From Trichinella spiralis (lineage: Eukaryota > Nematoda > Enoplea > Trichinellida > Trichinellidae), in NCBI GenBank assembly GCA_000181795.3, contig CM012954.1:1472014-1536013 (forward strand): a stretch of 64,000 bases of DNA, written 5' to 3'. The position numbers and the translations under genes were made by a program. This document shows positions 51,901-62,483 of the stretch, one piece after another. Under the pieces are notes generated by a model, which worked only from the letters and a program-made list of their open reading frames with translations, ran no database searches and had not been told where the DNA came from. The first letter of the stretch is position 1; the number at the start of each line of letters is the position of its first letter.

Positions 51901-52823
51901 CATTTGATAGGGTTTATTGAATTTATTTTAAAGAAATGCAAACATCTTGCAAAGAGAGAATTTTGTAAAGAAAAGGCAGATTAAATAAAGAAGAAAAAGA
52001 CAAGAGTGGCAGCAGCACTACTAACTACTGATTGAAGATCATCAAGTCCGCCGGACCATGCAAAATAAATCGAATGGTCGTCGTCTGCTTAAACGGGCTT
52101 TTGAGAAGTTGAAATTTTCAACGCTACACAAACGGGAGGAAGTGACGGGTGAGAAAAAGTTGAATTGGCTTAATTTTAAGCAGAGAAGGCGGAGGATTTC
52201 CTCGCCGGCAATGCAATGCTGGAACAACGTGCGACGACGTCAATATCCTGAATTCCAGCGTGATGGAAAAACTGAACATCGCCGGCAAGTTGCGAGTCGC
52301 AACTCGGCAAACGATGACTTTTAAAAAATAAGCGCTTTCGATTCGAACAAAACAAACCAAATCAACGCGATTCATTCAATCTGACGATCAGAAATGAGAA
52401 AGAAAGAAAAATACCCTTCTGCCATTTTAAAATTTAAACTAACAAACCATGTAGGAAAAAAAGAAGAGAGCTAAAACTATTGCAAAATAAGAAATAAAGC
52501 AAAATAGAGCACAGATCAATCATGATGAATAGAAAAATGAAATGAAAATTTCATTCAATTTTCATCTCATTCCACTAATCTCGCTCGTAGCATACTAAAA
52601 ATCGACGTCACTTATTTCAGTTTAGCTTAAAGTGAGTGCAGAATAGTCGGTCGGGTCGACTGAGCATATAATCGAACGACAAACAAAATCGTTGAAGTTA
52701 CTTTTGCCAATTAATACAATTTTCAAACGCAGAATACATACATCTATACATATAATAAATATGTAAAAATATCTTCACACTTACGGCAGATGTTCTCGTA
52801 ACGTCGGGCAAATTCGTAACCAT
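20389..52823 (-). CDS. unc-44: Giant ankyrin (UNC-44 type), about 7,300 residues
   Basis: This is the spectrin/membrane adaptor ankyrin, which in animals organises membrane-skeleton domains, notably in axons. I traced 29 coding exons from the ATG at 52823 to the TAA at 20391-20389, and all junctions keep phase. The total is about 7,298 residues. Order: 24 ankyrin repeats (about residues 20-800), an acidic linker, ZU5, a second ZU5-like segment and UPA (about 950-1,460), a linker (about 1,460-1,650), a 1,900-residue repeat exon, short exons and a 3,379-residue acidic tail. The repeat block ends in [20 protein letters not shown], characteristic of nematode UNC-44. The C. elegans long isoform is of comparable size (established knowledge). 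I find no death domain between UPA and the tail. Alternative first exons lie at 56271, 58257 and possibly 59993, and all join exon 2 in phase 0. Confidence 0.95.
31770..33826 (-). CDS. unc-44: Three small cassette-like tail exons
   Basis: Exons are 33826-33713 (38 codons), 32420-32319 (34 codons) and 31910-31770 (47 codons), all phase 1 to 1. They encode, in order, [20 protein letters not shown] and [29 protein letters not shown] and PTGEPIVEE; and a piece ending in a run of glycines ([11 protein letters not shown]). The VVTTTRT and TVTTTQT segments are similar to each other and to the RTVSTRE / [10 protein letters not shown] segments near the end of the last exon, so this short Thr-rich motif recurs. 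All three could be skipped in frame. Confidence 0.85.
32176..32207. repeat. (GAA)n microsatellite
   Basis: About ten GAA units lie in the ankyrin intron between exons 32319 and 31910. Confidence 0.95.
33224..33251. repeat. (AT)n microsatellite
   Basis: This is an alternating AT run in the ankyrin intron between 33713 and 32420. Confidence 0.95.
34041..34838 (-). CDS. unc-44: Ankyrin tail exon with internal duplication
   Basis: A 798-base exon, phase 1 to 1, between an ATTTCAG acceptor and a GGTAATTT donor, encoding about 266 residues. It contains two related segments: [21 protein letters not shown] and, about 100 residues later, [18 protein letters not shown]. Each is followed by an acidic stretch, and the short motif QGLFNGWPV / QGLFAGVPV recurs too. 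It therefore looks like a duplicated unit of its own, unrelated to the 58-residue repeat. The function is unknown. Confidence 0.85.
35780..41482 (-). CDS. unc-44: 5.7-kb exon of about 58-residue tandem repeats
   Basis: This single exon of 1,900 codons has an acceptor after ATGTTGCAG and a GGTGAGTC donor, phase 1 at both ends. Almost all of it is a degenerate tandem repeat with consensus (S/L)LxYxDSxLExV, then about 7 residues, then (E/D)PxVSYLEQYxQYExSLK, then a variable Ser/Pro-rich spacer. I count about 26 recognisable units, some decayed. Two unit subtypes alternate in the middle: one with [20 protein letters not shown], the other with [21 protein letters not shown]. The SYLEQY core could be a short amphipathic binding helix. 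Giant ankyrin exons are known in vertebrates, flies and C. elegans; I do not know this repeat as a named domain. It follows UPA and precedes the acidic tail, which suggests a long extended spacer or multivalent binding array. Confidence 0.95.
39063..39758 (-). repeat. Near-identical 348-bp tandem duplication inside the repeat exon
   Basis: The segments 39063-39410 and 39411-39758 are close copies, each 348 bases (116 codons), which is one pair of A-type and B-type units. Only scattered substitutions separate them, far fewer than between other units, so the duplication is recent. The length keeps frame. Confidence 0.9.
42066..42849 (-). CDS. unc-44: Post-UPA linker exons, where a death domain would be expected
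   Basis: Exons are 42849-42740 (phase 1 to 0), a 40-base exon 42677-42638 (0 to 1), 42568-42392 (1 to 1) and 42260-42066 (1 to 1). They encode about 174 residues of Glu/Val/Ser-rich, probably disordered sequence ([59 protein letters not shown]). None resembles a death domain: there is no conserved tryptophan, no six-helix pattern and no LxLW signature. The 40-base exon is short, but its phases fit both neighbours and it carries a good acceptor and donor. Confidence 0.8.
42850..44046 (-). other. 1.2-kb ankyrin intron after UPA
   Basis: This intron is AT-rich throughout. I read it on both strands for a death-domain exon and saw none. The best open stretch (about 43,340-43,440 on minus) lacks a suitable acceptor. 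Confidence 0.7.
42946..42990. repeat. (TA)n microsatellite
   Basis: This is a TA run with a TATG interruption, in the intron between the last UPA exon and the post-UPA linker, about 100 bases upstream of the 42849 acceptor. Confidence 0.95.
44047..45757 (-). CDS. unc-44: ZU5 and UPA domain exons (spectrin-binding module)
   Basis: Exons are 45757-45372 (phase 2 to 1), 45294-44769 (1 to 2), 44636-44282 (2 to 0) and 44215-44047 (0 to 1). The first encodes ZU5: [13 protein letters not shown], the IIPPRKAP motif and [20 protein letters not shown]. The second holds the second ZU5-like domain, with [19 protein letters not shown] and the FPEGALTK and [14 protein letters not shown] motifs. The third and fourth are [35 protein letters not shown] and ENRLMFLMK. 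In known ankyrins ZU5 binds beta-spectrin and UPA packs against it. All hallmark segments are present, so this part should be functional. The donor at the end of the first exon is GTTTGC, weaker than the rest. Confidence 0.95.
46064..46084 (-). CDS. unc-44: Candidate 21-nt micro-exon
   Basis: A 21-base segment is flanked by a GTTACAG acceptor and a GGTAAATG donor inside the intron between 46557 and 45757. Its length is a multiple of three, so including it would not shift frame. In the phase set by its neighbours it reads GKLMTWKS across the junctions. The more natural-looking reading EADDMEK would be in the wrong phase. Transcript evidence is needed; it may be chance. Confidence 0.3.
46515..46545. 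repeat. (AAAT)n microsatellite
   Basis: About seven AAAT units lie just downstream of the donor of exon 46791-46557. Confidence 0.95.
46557..47673 (-). CDS. unc-44: Linker exons between ankyrin repeats and ZU5
   Basis: Two exons. The first, 47673-47458 (72 codons, phase 1 at both ends), encodes a Ser/Asn-rich segment including [20 protein letters not shown]. Because it is symmetric it could be skipped without a frame change. The second, 46791-46557, enters in phase 1 and leaves in phase 2, and contains [18 protein letters not shown]. Both are hydrophilic and probably flexible, joining the repeat solenoid to the spectrin-binding module. Confidence 0.9.
47893..51857 (-). CDS. unc-44: Ankyrin-repeat exons (24 repeats)
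   Basis: Exons are 51857-51756, 51686-51588, 51173-50976, 50680-50495, 50436-49999, 49940-49785, 49714-49376, 49310-49107, 49044-48895, 48831-48634, 48499-48302 and 48076-47893. All but the last begin and end in phase 0; the last ends in phase 1. Most cut at ankyrin-repeat boundaries, with lengths near multiples of 33 codons (33, 66, 66, 66). Counting the partial first ([12 protein letters not shown]) and last ([10 protein letters not shown]) units gives exactly 24 repeats, the number typical of ankyrins. TPLHxAA signatures are intact throughout. This solenoid binds membrane proteins in known ankyrins. The final exon carries the Thr-rich segment and the acidic SEDEG motif. Confidence 0.97.
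52785..52823 (-). CDS. unc-44: Ankyrin alternative first exon, proximal
   Basis: It encodes [13 protein letters not shown] and ends at a GCC|GTAAGTG donor in phase 0, joining [15 protein letters not shown] at 51857. It is the nearest start to the repeat block. The upstream sequence is AT-rich with no clear acceptor, which fits its own promoter. Confidence 0.7.
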
Positions 52824-54445
52824 ATTTTTTTTGATTTAAAATAATACTCGTCGTAAAAAACAAATTTCACGCAAAGGTCGATTGACTTTTTCAACCACAG
52901 GGTAGTTAGTAGCTAGTGAGGAGTTTTGCAGTTGGCTCCCCAAGCCCCCGGCTCGTTCGAATTTTAGCGTTATTCGTGATTATAAGTGATCGTCAAGTAC
53001 AGGCGCGCCTGCGGCGGAGATCATTTGGCAACAACAGTTGCCGCTGTCGCCAAGCTAAACAATGCTGGATATATGTGTGGCGTGTTTCTTTGACAAACGA
53101 ACACTGCACACACACGCACACACAATTCCAATAACCAATGAATCAATTGAAAAATGAAAATGATAGAAAACGAAAAGAATTGGAAAAGTTCTAAAGTGAA
53201 CCAATCAACCAACCAACTGCTGCAGTCTGTTTTTCCTCGTCGACTACTACACTACTACTGCTATCGCTGCTATATTAACTACAACTGATGCTTTTGCTAC
53301 TTCTGCTGCTTGCTGCTGATGTTGATGATATTTGCTTTTTGCTTCGTTGCTGTTTATTGCTGGAAAAGCTGTTTGATTGCTTGCTTGCTTGCTTGCTGCA
53401 AGCTGCGAACTGAGCAAGATATATTTAAGAAAAAAAAGTTGTCGAAAAGGAAAAAGATTTTTCGAATAATAAGTATTGCCAGCCGGCTAACAAAAAATCA
53501 CACACACACACACAACAAGCATAGAGAGGGAGAGACAGAGACAGCATTCAATGGAACCGTCGCCGGAAAACAAGGCGGCAAAAGGTCGTCACCAGCAGCT
53601 TGCTAACTGCCGAGGTCACGGGATAAACACCGAGGCCAGAAAGGGACACATACACACACACACACAGTCAACTATCGGAAGCTACTCCAACGTACACAAT
53701 GCTTCTTCTGCAACGATACAATCCTTCTCAGAGCCAGGGTCACCAAAAATACAACACCAGACAAAATTACACTGAAAACTTGTCCAAAAACAAATTTCCA
53801 GCTAGATGGCTTTCAATATAGCCAAGCATATAAAACGGTGCACTTTTTGTATACACAATGCCAAGAATGCAAAAAGCCAAACTATGTCAACAACTTTCAC
53901 TTTTCCTCTCAATCACCTGCGAATGCACTTCAAAAGAATTCTGCAACGTAACTGAGATGACACTGCAGCTGTTTGCCTTCTATCAATTATACAACTCTGG
54001 TTATTGTATTACCTCTATTCTACTATTCATCATTTCATCAATAACTGGCCAATCATAATTTCAAATCATGCAACAGCAAGTTGTCCATTACTGTTGTTGA
54101 TCTGTATAAATATCATAAATCACAAAAATGAAGAAAAAAAATACTTTACAAGTATGAACAAAAAAATTCATCATCCAACGATTCAATTATGCACGCGCAA
54201 CAAAGCCAACGTTTCTACTCGCTTTGGATTGTAAATTTAATTTTCAATCCAAAGCTTACGGAACATGTTTTATTTAGCACAAGTATTTATATTTCCTTTC
54301 AATTCAACAACAATGATTATTGACTTCTTCAAAACTTGAAATAAAGAAAAAATTTTCATTGTTCTTCTTAAACAATTATAAAGCATTAATTAAAACAATA
54401 TTCACAAATGTCTGCAAGAAAAAAAAAGAACAGAACGTGCAGTGA

Positions 54446-54491
54446 TAATACTAATACTACTACTACTAATAATAATAATAATAATAATAAA
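54446..54491. repeat. (ACT/AAT)n microsatellite
   Basis: ACT triplets pass into AAT triplets within the ankyrin 5' region. Confidence 0.9.
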
Positions 54492-56127
54492 TTAATTGGT
54501 GGTCTCCTGCCCAATCCCGACCAACATGGTTCAACAGAAACATGGCAATGCGACTGGTGCAACAACGTGAAAAGTGGGTAAACAGAAGCTAAAATATAAT
54601 TTCACTCGAGATATTTGCCAAGTGAAAAATAATCTGATCAAATAAAAAAAGGTAAATAAGTATCATTTTCATGAAAATTCTTCTTCCCAGAGCTGTCAAG
54701 ATGAAATCGATAACGATACTTCAATTATACACGACAAAAATGACATAACAAGCCAAAGATAGAAGTTGTTGGGTTGAATAAACGTTTACAATAATCAATC
54801 AAAGCAACAGCTTCAAAATAATTTTTGTAACTAACTACTGGCTGATTTTCAAATCGCTATTCTTTTTTTATCAACAATTCGGTTCATCAATACAAGCAGA
54901 TTCGTTTTCACATTCTCACTCAGAAGTGCGTTGCAAATAAATTAATTTAGCTATTCTATTTAAAAAAAAATTTGCCATTCTTCTTATACTTTGCTCGCAA
55001 TATTTAAATGATTGCAAACAAGATTCTCCGGTCTCCTCCTCCTCCTCTTCCATTGCTTAAACCAGACCAGAATAAATAAATACACTGATGACTGACTGAA
55101 TCAATAACTGTCCAAGCAAATTAAAGATGTCAGAATTGCCAATTATTGAAAAACTAAATGTATAAAGCCAATAAAAAAAGCAAAACAAAAAAACAGAAGC
55201 TTTTCTCATTTTCAATGTAAACAGCAGTGTGCTTAGCGACCGATGGCGTTAGACAAGCGTTGGACGAACGAACGAACGATGACCAAAAAATCAATCGACT
55301 GCAAAGCATTTGCACTGACACTGGTGAAGTCGAAAAGTGTCAAACACCGTGCAGAAACGACCGCAAAGCCCAGTAGCTAGCTAATAGCTACGTGATCGAT
55401 TTCTTTTTCTCCACACACAACACACACACACACACAAATATATATACATATAAATATACTCTATACACGCAAAAAATCAAAACAAAGAACAAGCTGAACC
55501 TTGCAAAGCTATTTTTAACGGATACGGGTGTAAATGATGTTTACAGCATTTCATTAAAATATGACAACGCCATCTTCACAGATTCAACTCTGATCAACAC
55601 GGTTTGTGCGACTGATGTGCGAAAATCCAATTGCCCTGAGAAGCTAATATAAACTAAGATCCATTCGACAACATTATAACAACACCAATGCAAGTGCCCT
55701 TTGTTGCTTTCAACATCACTGAAAAACATGCAAATTCGCAAACGCTATCCTACTTGCTGCAACATGTTTCCACCACATAATGAGAATGGGAAAAAAAAAC
55801 TTTCTCAGTTGAATCAAAAGCAAATCAAGTTGATATAACAAAAATTAAGAAAATGCCTAGTAAATTCTACCAGCTGGAAAGCGATAAAAATAAAAAATAA
55901 ATATATAAATAATTATGAAAACCAGATTCCCTCGGCTAATAATTACAACAAATTTCACGAGTATGAAACCAGCTCCCCAATGGAAACGAGAACATTCACG
56001 ATTTCACTAAGCAAGCAAGCTATGATTTTAAAAAATCGAGAGGACCACGACCCCGTCAACGTCAAATATTGTTTGTAGCTGATGGATGTGATGTGGAATA
56101 GTTGTTCGACAGAATTATTACCTTTAC

Positions 56128-56271
56128 CTTGGCTGCAGATTCTTTGATGTCGATGTGCGACGGACGCACAGGTTTCGTGTCAGTTTCCCCAACTTGAGCA
56201 TCTAAAGCGCCCATCTCTCTGGAAACGGTCTCAGCGATGCTGAGTCGACTTTCCAAAGGAGCGGTCGACAT
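56128..56271 (-). CDS. unc-44: Ankyrin alternative first exon, middle
   Basis: It has 48 codons, starting MSTAPLESRL and ending IKESAAK at an AAG|GTAAAG donor, phase 0. A second donor six bases on (AAAG|GTAATA) would add two residues. Codon use and GC content rise above the intronic background. It would splice over the 52785-52823 exon to 51857. Confidence 0.7.
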
Positions 56272-58200
56272 TGGCTCGCAGAGTTTGCCAAAATGCCTGA
56301 AACACGCACGGCAGAGCAGCGCTGAAGCGCGCTTAACAACACTGGCGCCTGACGATGATTTTCAGCAAGGGATTTTCTCAAAAGCTGAACGTCGTCGATC
56401 GAACCGACAACGACCGATACAAGAAGCAAGCTGGTCGCGCCATTCAAGCGGATCGATTCCTCTCAAGCGGACTAAGCATATGGCCGGTCGAACTGATTCA
56501 TGATCCAAGGCCAATGCAGAAACACACAGGCGGCAGTGGAATACACTAACTGCAGCCTGCTTGCACGTTGAAGAGACAGACAGACACAGAGATTCTGCCA
56601 GCTCTTTCACCACACCACCGCTGCTGTTCCGCTCTTTCTACCCAGACGATCAAATCAATAAACCGACCGATAGATGACTGACTAGACCAAGCTTGTGATG
56701 CTGGGTCGTTGTTTTCTTACAATCAATGTGCGCTCCAAAATTAGCCGCTAATACCACCAACCGACAGTGCTCGCTCGTCAGCAACATCAAACAAACGCGC
56801 CAAATCGTCTCTGGTCATAAACCAAAACAGCGTTTAATTAATTCCATCTCGACTAGTATCGTTTGGACATCGATCAAAATTGAATTTCAGAAATTCAAGA
56901 AAATAATAATAAAATGCGATTTTCCACTCCCAAAAAACCAATCAACTAACATTTTGCAACAACGAGGAAAAAAAGGTTTACCTCACCGCACGCACCTTAG
57001 CGTGCGTCGCACGAGAATTGAAGAAACAATATTTTTTTCATTTCTTCAAAAGTTAATAGCAACTAACAACAATTGATTAAAAAGCAATATTTAGAATAGC
57101 CAAATTAGACAGTTTACGAAAATTCAAATAGTATCTGTTCTCGATCTGAAATAGCTGAACATTTACAAACGATAAGCACATTACGTAAGCAATCATTACT
57201 GATGCTGGAAATTAGATAACAAAATGCACAGAAGAGATAAGCTGAACAATTTTTACGAAACCAGCACAAAAATTTGATCTGCAGAACAAACATCGACAAT
57301 AAATCGCATTATAATTTTGAAATTAAAAATAAAAACTGTCCCAATAAATTAACTGTTCTCGCCATGGCCAAGTATAAGCTCTTGTCAATGGAAACACGGC
57401 ACTACATTATGCAACATACGAAATGATTAAAGAAGAAGAAAAAAATCAATCAGCTCCTTTCACAGATGTAATTTTGCGTATTAAATTCAATTTTAGAAGA
57501 GAAAAAAACTGAAATGCCATATGAAGTTACACTGATGCAAAAAAGAAAGAAAAACCAAAAAAAATTCTCAGACAGATAAAAAAAATAAAAATGCTATGCC
57601 CAATTGTAACGAGTGAATGTTTCACGAAATGACACAACATCGCGAACAAATTTCAATTTTCCGTTATTTTTGATAATGCAAAAAGAAAAAAGAAAGAATA
57701 CGAAAAACGATTCGTTCTTGCAAATCACTTTGCTACAGTAATGATTTGCATATTCTATTTTTTTCATTTATCGTTTTCAGTATCGTTCGCAGTGGGTGGT
57801 GGAATTGGGCAAAAGGGAAATTATTCAACTCAGAAAAGAACAGGGCCGCCACTGATCCGTCCGTCACAGTGGTGGTGGAGCAAAGCGATCATGAATTGGT
57901 CGCCGTCGCCGGTTGTGTGCAAACGCGCTTGCAATGAGCGCGCAATGCTAGCGCTTGAACAAAAACTAGTTTTTGCCGAGCTTACGTCACACGTAACGAG
58001 CGAGCAAGCGAACAAGCCAGAGAACGGGGCAATGAAAAAGAAGAAGAAGATGATGATGATGATGAAAATGCAAAGACCAAAGCTGTTCAAATATGCTGCT
58101 CGTCGAATGGCAAAAGTGAGATAATAAGAAAATTTGCATATGATATCTAGAGTGTGGACAATGGTTTTCTTTTTTCAAAAAAAAAGTAAATATTACTTAC

Positions 58201-58257
58201 CGATTGTTTTTGCAACGTATCAACACTGGAAAGTGAGACGGCGTCGATGTCAGGCAT
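58201..58257 (-). CDS. unc-44: Ankyrin alternative first exon, distal
   Basis: It encodes MPDIDAVSLSSVDTLQKQS and ends at a TCG|GTAAGTAA donor in phase 0. A CTCTGTACAG lies 19 bases upstream of the ATG and could be a cis or trans splice acceptor. Splicing to 51857 would give [16 protein letters not shown]. Confidence 0.6.
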
Positions 58258-59963
58258 GTTTATTTCAGTTGAGCTGTACAGAGACGATGGCTAATGATGA
58301 TGATGATGATGATGCAGTTTGCCTGAGTTTGGCCGGTGCTGGTGATGTGCTTGGTTGGTTGGTAGAACGCTGGTTTTCAGTTTCTCCAAACGATGCTGCT
58401 TTTTCTCGCACAGACACAGACGGCAGCCGGTTGCTTGTTCGTCGTCTTCAACAAAATGAAAAACACAATGAAAATGAAAATGGCAAGAAGAAGAAGAAGA
58501 CTGGGATGATAAAGGAGGAGGAGAAGGAGGAGAAAACGAGCGTGCGCGCGCGCGGCGGCGAGAAATAAAATAGGCGCAAGTTGAACGACGACGCCTGTCG
58601 GTCCGTCGTCGGCCGACCAGACGCTGTCAAACTAGCGACAAACGCCCAATCTGGACTAGTTATATTTAAATGGGAAAAATTCAAACAAAAAACTGTAATA
58701 ATAAGTACACACACACACACACACGAACGAATATCGCTCAATTGAACAGATCATCGTCGATGGTGGTTACAAAATGAAAATGAATATTCATAATGAATAA
58801 TATTAAAGAAACAATCTCGTTTAATAAAATACTCCACTGATGCAAGCTTTTGCCAGTGAATGAATTGCGACTGATTGATCAAAGCAGTGGAAAAAAATTA
58901 CAAATCGATAACAGTCTCGCACGGTGAACAAAACCGGCGGATGATGAGCCCAAAGCACGCACGCACAGCTTTACCGCCGGAAAAGCTGTCAGCAAACTGT
59001 CGCTGGCCGATACCAAGCGAGCCGCAACTGGCAAAACAAGTTTCTCCAAGCAGGGCACTTATGAAAATGAGAAAATGGTTTCCTTTCATTCGCTACAAAC
59101 GACAGCGTCCTTCGACAGCGAAAAGCGACAAAATTAACATAATTAAATGTTTGTTTAAGTTTTACATTTCAGAACATCGTAGACAACAATATGAAAAATA
59201 AATATAAAGAAAAAAAGGAATTAATTAATAACCACTGACGTGATTGACTTACTACACAGTGGAACACTATCAACAATGGACAACCCTGACTGACGCTAAC
59301 ACGCTGTTCAACTTTTCAACAATTTAAATACTACTTTGCAGCAAAAATATTCACAATAATCAAAATTTGAAAATTTTCGATTCAAAATAAATACAACAAC
59401 ATAAAAAAATTTCAAAAAATGCAAAATTACATTTTAAAAATAGCAACTGGGCTAATTAATTAAATGACTCACTTCGTACTGTACCTATGAACCGTGTAAT
59501 AAAGGTGTAACAATACAGTAAGTAATTATCTGAGAAAAATTTACCAAAAACAGCTAAATCTTAACAATTGCAATATGCAAATATTAATGAAATTCATGAA
59601 TTTGAAACAGTAGCTGTATAAGGGGTTCAAGAGTAAAGCGTAAAGTCGAAATTGCATTCAAAATTGAAAAATTTAAAACCATCACGTCTACCCAACTCTA
59701 CCTGTCAATGTCAATAATGTTATTTAATTTACACTGAACAAAACCTATGAAAATGTCATCGATGAAATCGACTCGTACATCTACTAATGTTCCCAACAGA
59801 AGAACGAACCACTTTGACAATGAAACATTTTCGAACATGACATGCAATCGTGCATTTCAAAATCTGTTATCGACTAAAATGTAAAGTAATAAAGCAAACA
59901 AGGAAAATATTAAAACTTTACACCGTATGTTATTTTATATACTTAAAAACGTAACGCACTTAC

Positions 59964-59993
59964 CAACTGACGAAAATGTGATAATGTGACCAT
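59964..59993 (-). CDS. unc-44: Possible fourth ankyrin first exon
   Basis: It encodes MVTLSHFRQL and ends at a TTG|GTAAGTG donor in phase 0, so it could also join 51857. The ATG comes two bases after a pyrimidine-rich CTTTTTCACTCCGGTAG, the arrangement expected for a spliced-leader acceptor. At only ten codons it could be chance. It begins 550 bases after the PIG-Q stop. Confidence 0.35.
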
Positions 59994-60012
59994 GCCTACC
60001 GGAGTGAAAAAG
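59975..60012 (-). promoter_or_regulatory. Candidate trans-splice acceptor
   Basis: A pyrimidine tract and CGGTAG sit immediately before a GCATGG start context at 59993. Nematodes add spliced leaders at such sites (established knowledge). Assignment here is inference. Confidence 0.3.
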
Positions 60013-60542
60013 AAAAACCAAAACAGCTATGAATTCAAAATAAATGATTTTCAAGTTTCATTTCACAGTTACCGTAAGTAATTACGCTTACCTTTTTGTT
60101 GGGTTGTTTTTCAATATTCTGAAAACGTTATACATGATTTGGTAATATAAAAATCTCTGAATTAACTGAACTTGATTATAGTCATTTCAGCTTTGGTGTA
60201 TTATATGTGAAAAAGTGATCGAGTCGAAAGAGCAACACGTCATCACTGATTTAAAAAAAATCAAAATAAAAAAATTTCATTTCATAAATTTAATAAATTT
60301 ATAAATTCACCGTAAACACTCGCCGACTTGTACATTTTCTACAGATGTGAAAGATTATTTCAAAATTCTAAACAGTGCATAAATAGCAACAGCTCGTAGA
60401 GATAGCTGCACATTAGTCTCTTCAAGTTGAGCGCACGGCAACGTTCGCAGCCGGATGAATATGTTGAATTTATACTCGAGAAGTGGCAGAAAGTAAAATA
60501 AAAATTACTGAACTGCTATTTCTGTTCATAAATAAAATAAAA

Positions 60543-61788
60543 TTACAACAAAGTTCCAAATAATACACATTTTAAAGCTTTAAAAACTGACCACATTAGT
60601 CCACTTTCTTCGTCATTGCATCGATTGAACTGGAACTGCCGAACAATTGATAACAATACAGACTGAACAACAAACACAATGAAACGCAGCGATGAAAATA
60701 CAACATAATATGTAAAAATTGTTGGAAGAAGAAAAAAGAAAATAGTGAACGCCACTGTTCCTAATAACAACTGCTCTTTATCGAAACAGCACGAATCGAC
60801 TCGATTTCTTAACGGGTTGTACTTTTTGCCACGAAACAAGCGACCCAATGAAATCAAACCGTTCAATTGCAACTGATAAAACCTATCAAATGCAACTTTC
60901 AACCAGTTGTTAAACAAAATACGCAAACGATAAATCACTAAATCAACGCAGAAAAAGTAACATTACTTGAAAATCAAAACCGTACAATACAGTAATACAC
61001 AATTGTGATGAAAATATTTAATTTAAAGGATCATAATTGTGCTAAGTTGGAAATTATTCTAATAATATTCAATTTAAACTGTTTACAGTAATTAAGTAAC
61101 AGTCTCACCTGCCAGCGTAGACATAAAAGCAAAACACGTGAACTGTAAAGAGACTTATTGAATCATACAGCACTGCCAGTGATATGCTTATGCCGAACAG
61201 TGAAGCGTAATTGAAACTCAAAGCGGTGAAATGAATTAAAGGTCGTAATATATAAAGATATCCTGTAAGATTAATCAAAATCAAACGAAAAAAAAAACTT
61301 TGTAAAAAAAGCTACTTCTCCAAAGTGTTATGTGATAAATGAAAAAACTTCCCAGTGCAGTATTCAATGGTTTGTTGAGTTTCAGACCACCAGGAGCGCC
61401 CATCAGCCATTCTATTAGCCTTTGAATCCACATGATGTAAATCTATAATTTATCACAAGTATAAAAAAGAAGTTGAAATATCTTTTCTTTTCGTGTAGCT
61501 AGCTTACTTCACAGTTTTCAGCAAATTGGTTGACAAATGTGGCATTTCGCATCATTAAAAACAGTGACAAACCAACAAGAAAATCGATCAACAAATAAGA
61601 CCATCTAAAAGTGAAAAAATGTTAACAGTTGCACAGTTCTAATGATTTACAACAAAAGCTAAGCTTACCGTTTGTTATATATTTGGTCGAGCTTGGCGCA
61701 AACTGCATCGTAAAGTAAAATTCGTTTGAAAAGAAAATTAATTTTACGTAACTCATTGACTATATTGATATAACCATCTTTGATCATC
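60543..61788 (-). CDS. PIGQ: PIG-Q/GPI1 subunit of GPI-GlcNAc transferase
   Basis: PIG-Q is a multi-span ER membrane subunit of the enzyme that starts GPI-anchor synthesis by moving GlcNAc from UDP-GlcNAc to phosphatidylinositol. Exons are 61788-61669, 61604-61508, 61442-61316, 61262-61109 and about 60937-60543. Family segments: [33 protein letters not shown] and the hallmark [17 protein letters not shown] followed by DKEQLLLG and hydrophobic helices. The start may be ATG 61787, directly after a TTAG acceptor, or a 17-base exon at 62286-62270 (MFNNNW). Either gives about 300 residues, short because the long variable N-terminus of other PIG-Q proteins is missing. The last intron is odd: the 61109 donor leaves phase 2, but the TTTAG acceptor at 60938 is one base out of frame. 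Confidence 0.88.
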
Positions 61789-62483
61789 CTAACTACATAA
61801 AAATTCAAAGAAATTTATTTCTTGAATTTACATATTCAACACTGATTTGTGTTAAATGATTCGTCACCTAAATTAGCATTATCATACTGTACTCTACTCA
61901 ACTCAACTCAAAAATCAAAATTTAATTGTAGTCTTTAAAATTTTGTTTTCATCAATTGTGTTACTTTGATAATTGCAAATGATAAACTCATTTCAGGTGG
62001 AAGAACTTTTACACACTTTAATTTTACGAAATTCAACATTTGAACATCACCTTAAAGTGCAATAACGTAAATAATCTGTGACGCAATATATAAAGTTGAA
62101 GATTAAATGTTACATTTCAAAATTACTTACATGGTCATGTTTCAAAATGCTAACTTTACATTTCTTTATGCATTTCAAAGCAAATCTAAACTATTCATAA
62201 CACTATATGCAAATCGTCAATTCTCTGAAGAAGTTCAAACTCTCTGAATAAAACTTTTAATAAGCTTACCAGTTGTTGTTAAACATAATAATTATAAATA
62301 TTAAAAACAAAAATGAAAAATAAGAAATAAAAATGTAAATTTTTATTTCATATGATATTATCAGCCACAACTGCAAGTTCTTAGAATGTTACTAGATTGG
62401 ACTACCAAAAATCCCAAATCAGGGTTTTCCTTCATGGCAGCTATTTTTACCTAACGTACAGTGATCGACTATCTATCTAAAAG
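61789..62483 (-). other. Short gap between phosphate carrier and PIG-Q
   Basis: This gap is AT-rich. A TTTATT at about 62342 gives AATAAA on the minus strand some 140 bases after the carrier stop, a probable poly(A) signal. The possible 17-base PIG-Q first exon (62286-62270) lies about 55 bases further on. Confidence 0.6.

Larger units (their letters stand above)
52824..60542 (-). other. Ankyrin 5' region with alternative first exons
   Basis: Apart from the alternative first exons, this 7.7 kb holds no gene I can support. It includes GC-richer patches at about 52900-53050, 56240-56560 and 58530-58640 that may be promoters or 5' leaders. CA runs lie near 53495, 53655, 55415 and 58708. An (AAT)n run lies at 54446-54491. 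Plus-strand open frames such as 58134-58568 are rich in Lys/Glu simple sequence and are not convincing. Confidence 0.5.

Noticed and set aside
58134-58568. Plus-strand open frame of 144 codons
   Set aside because: It is rich in Asp and Lys/Glu simple sequence, overlaps a better minus-strand first exon, and has no recognisable domain.
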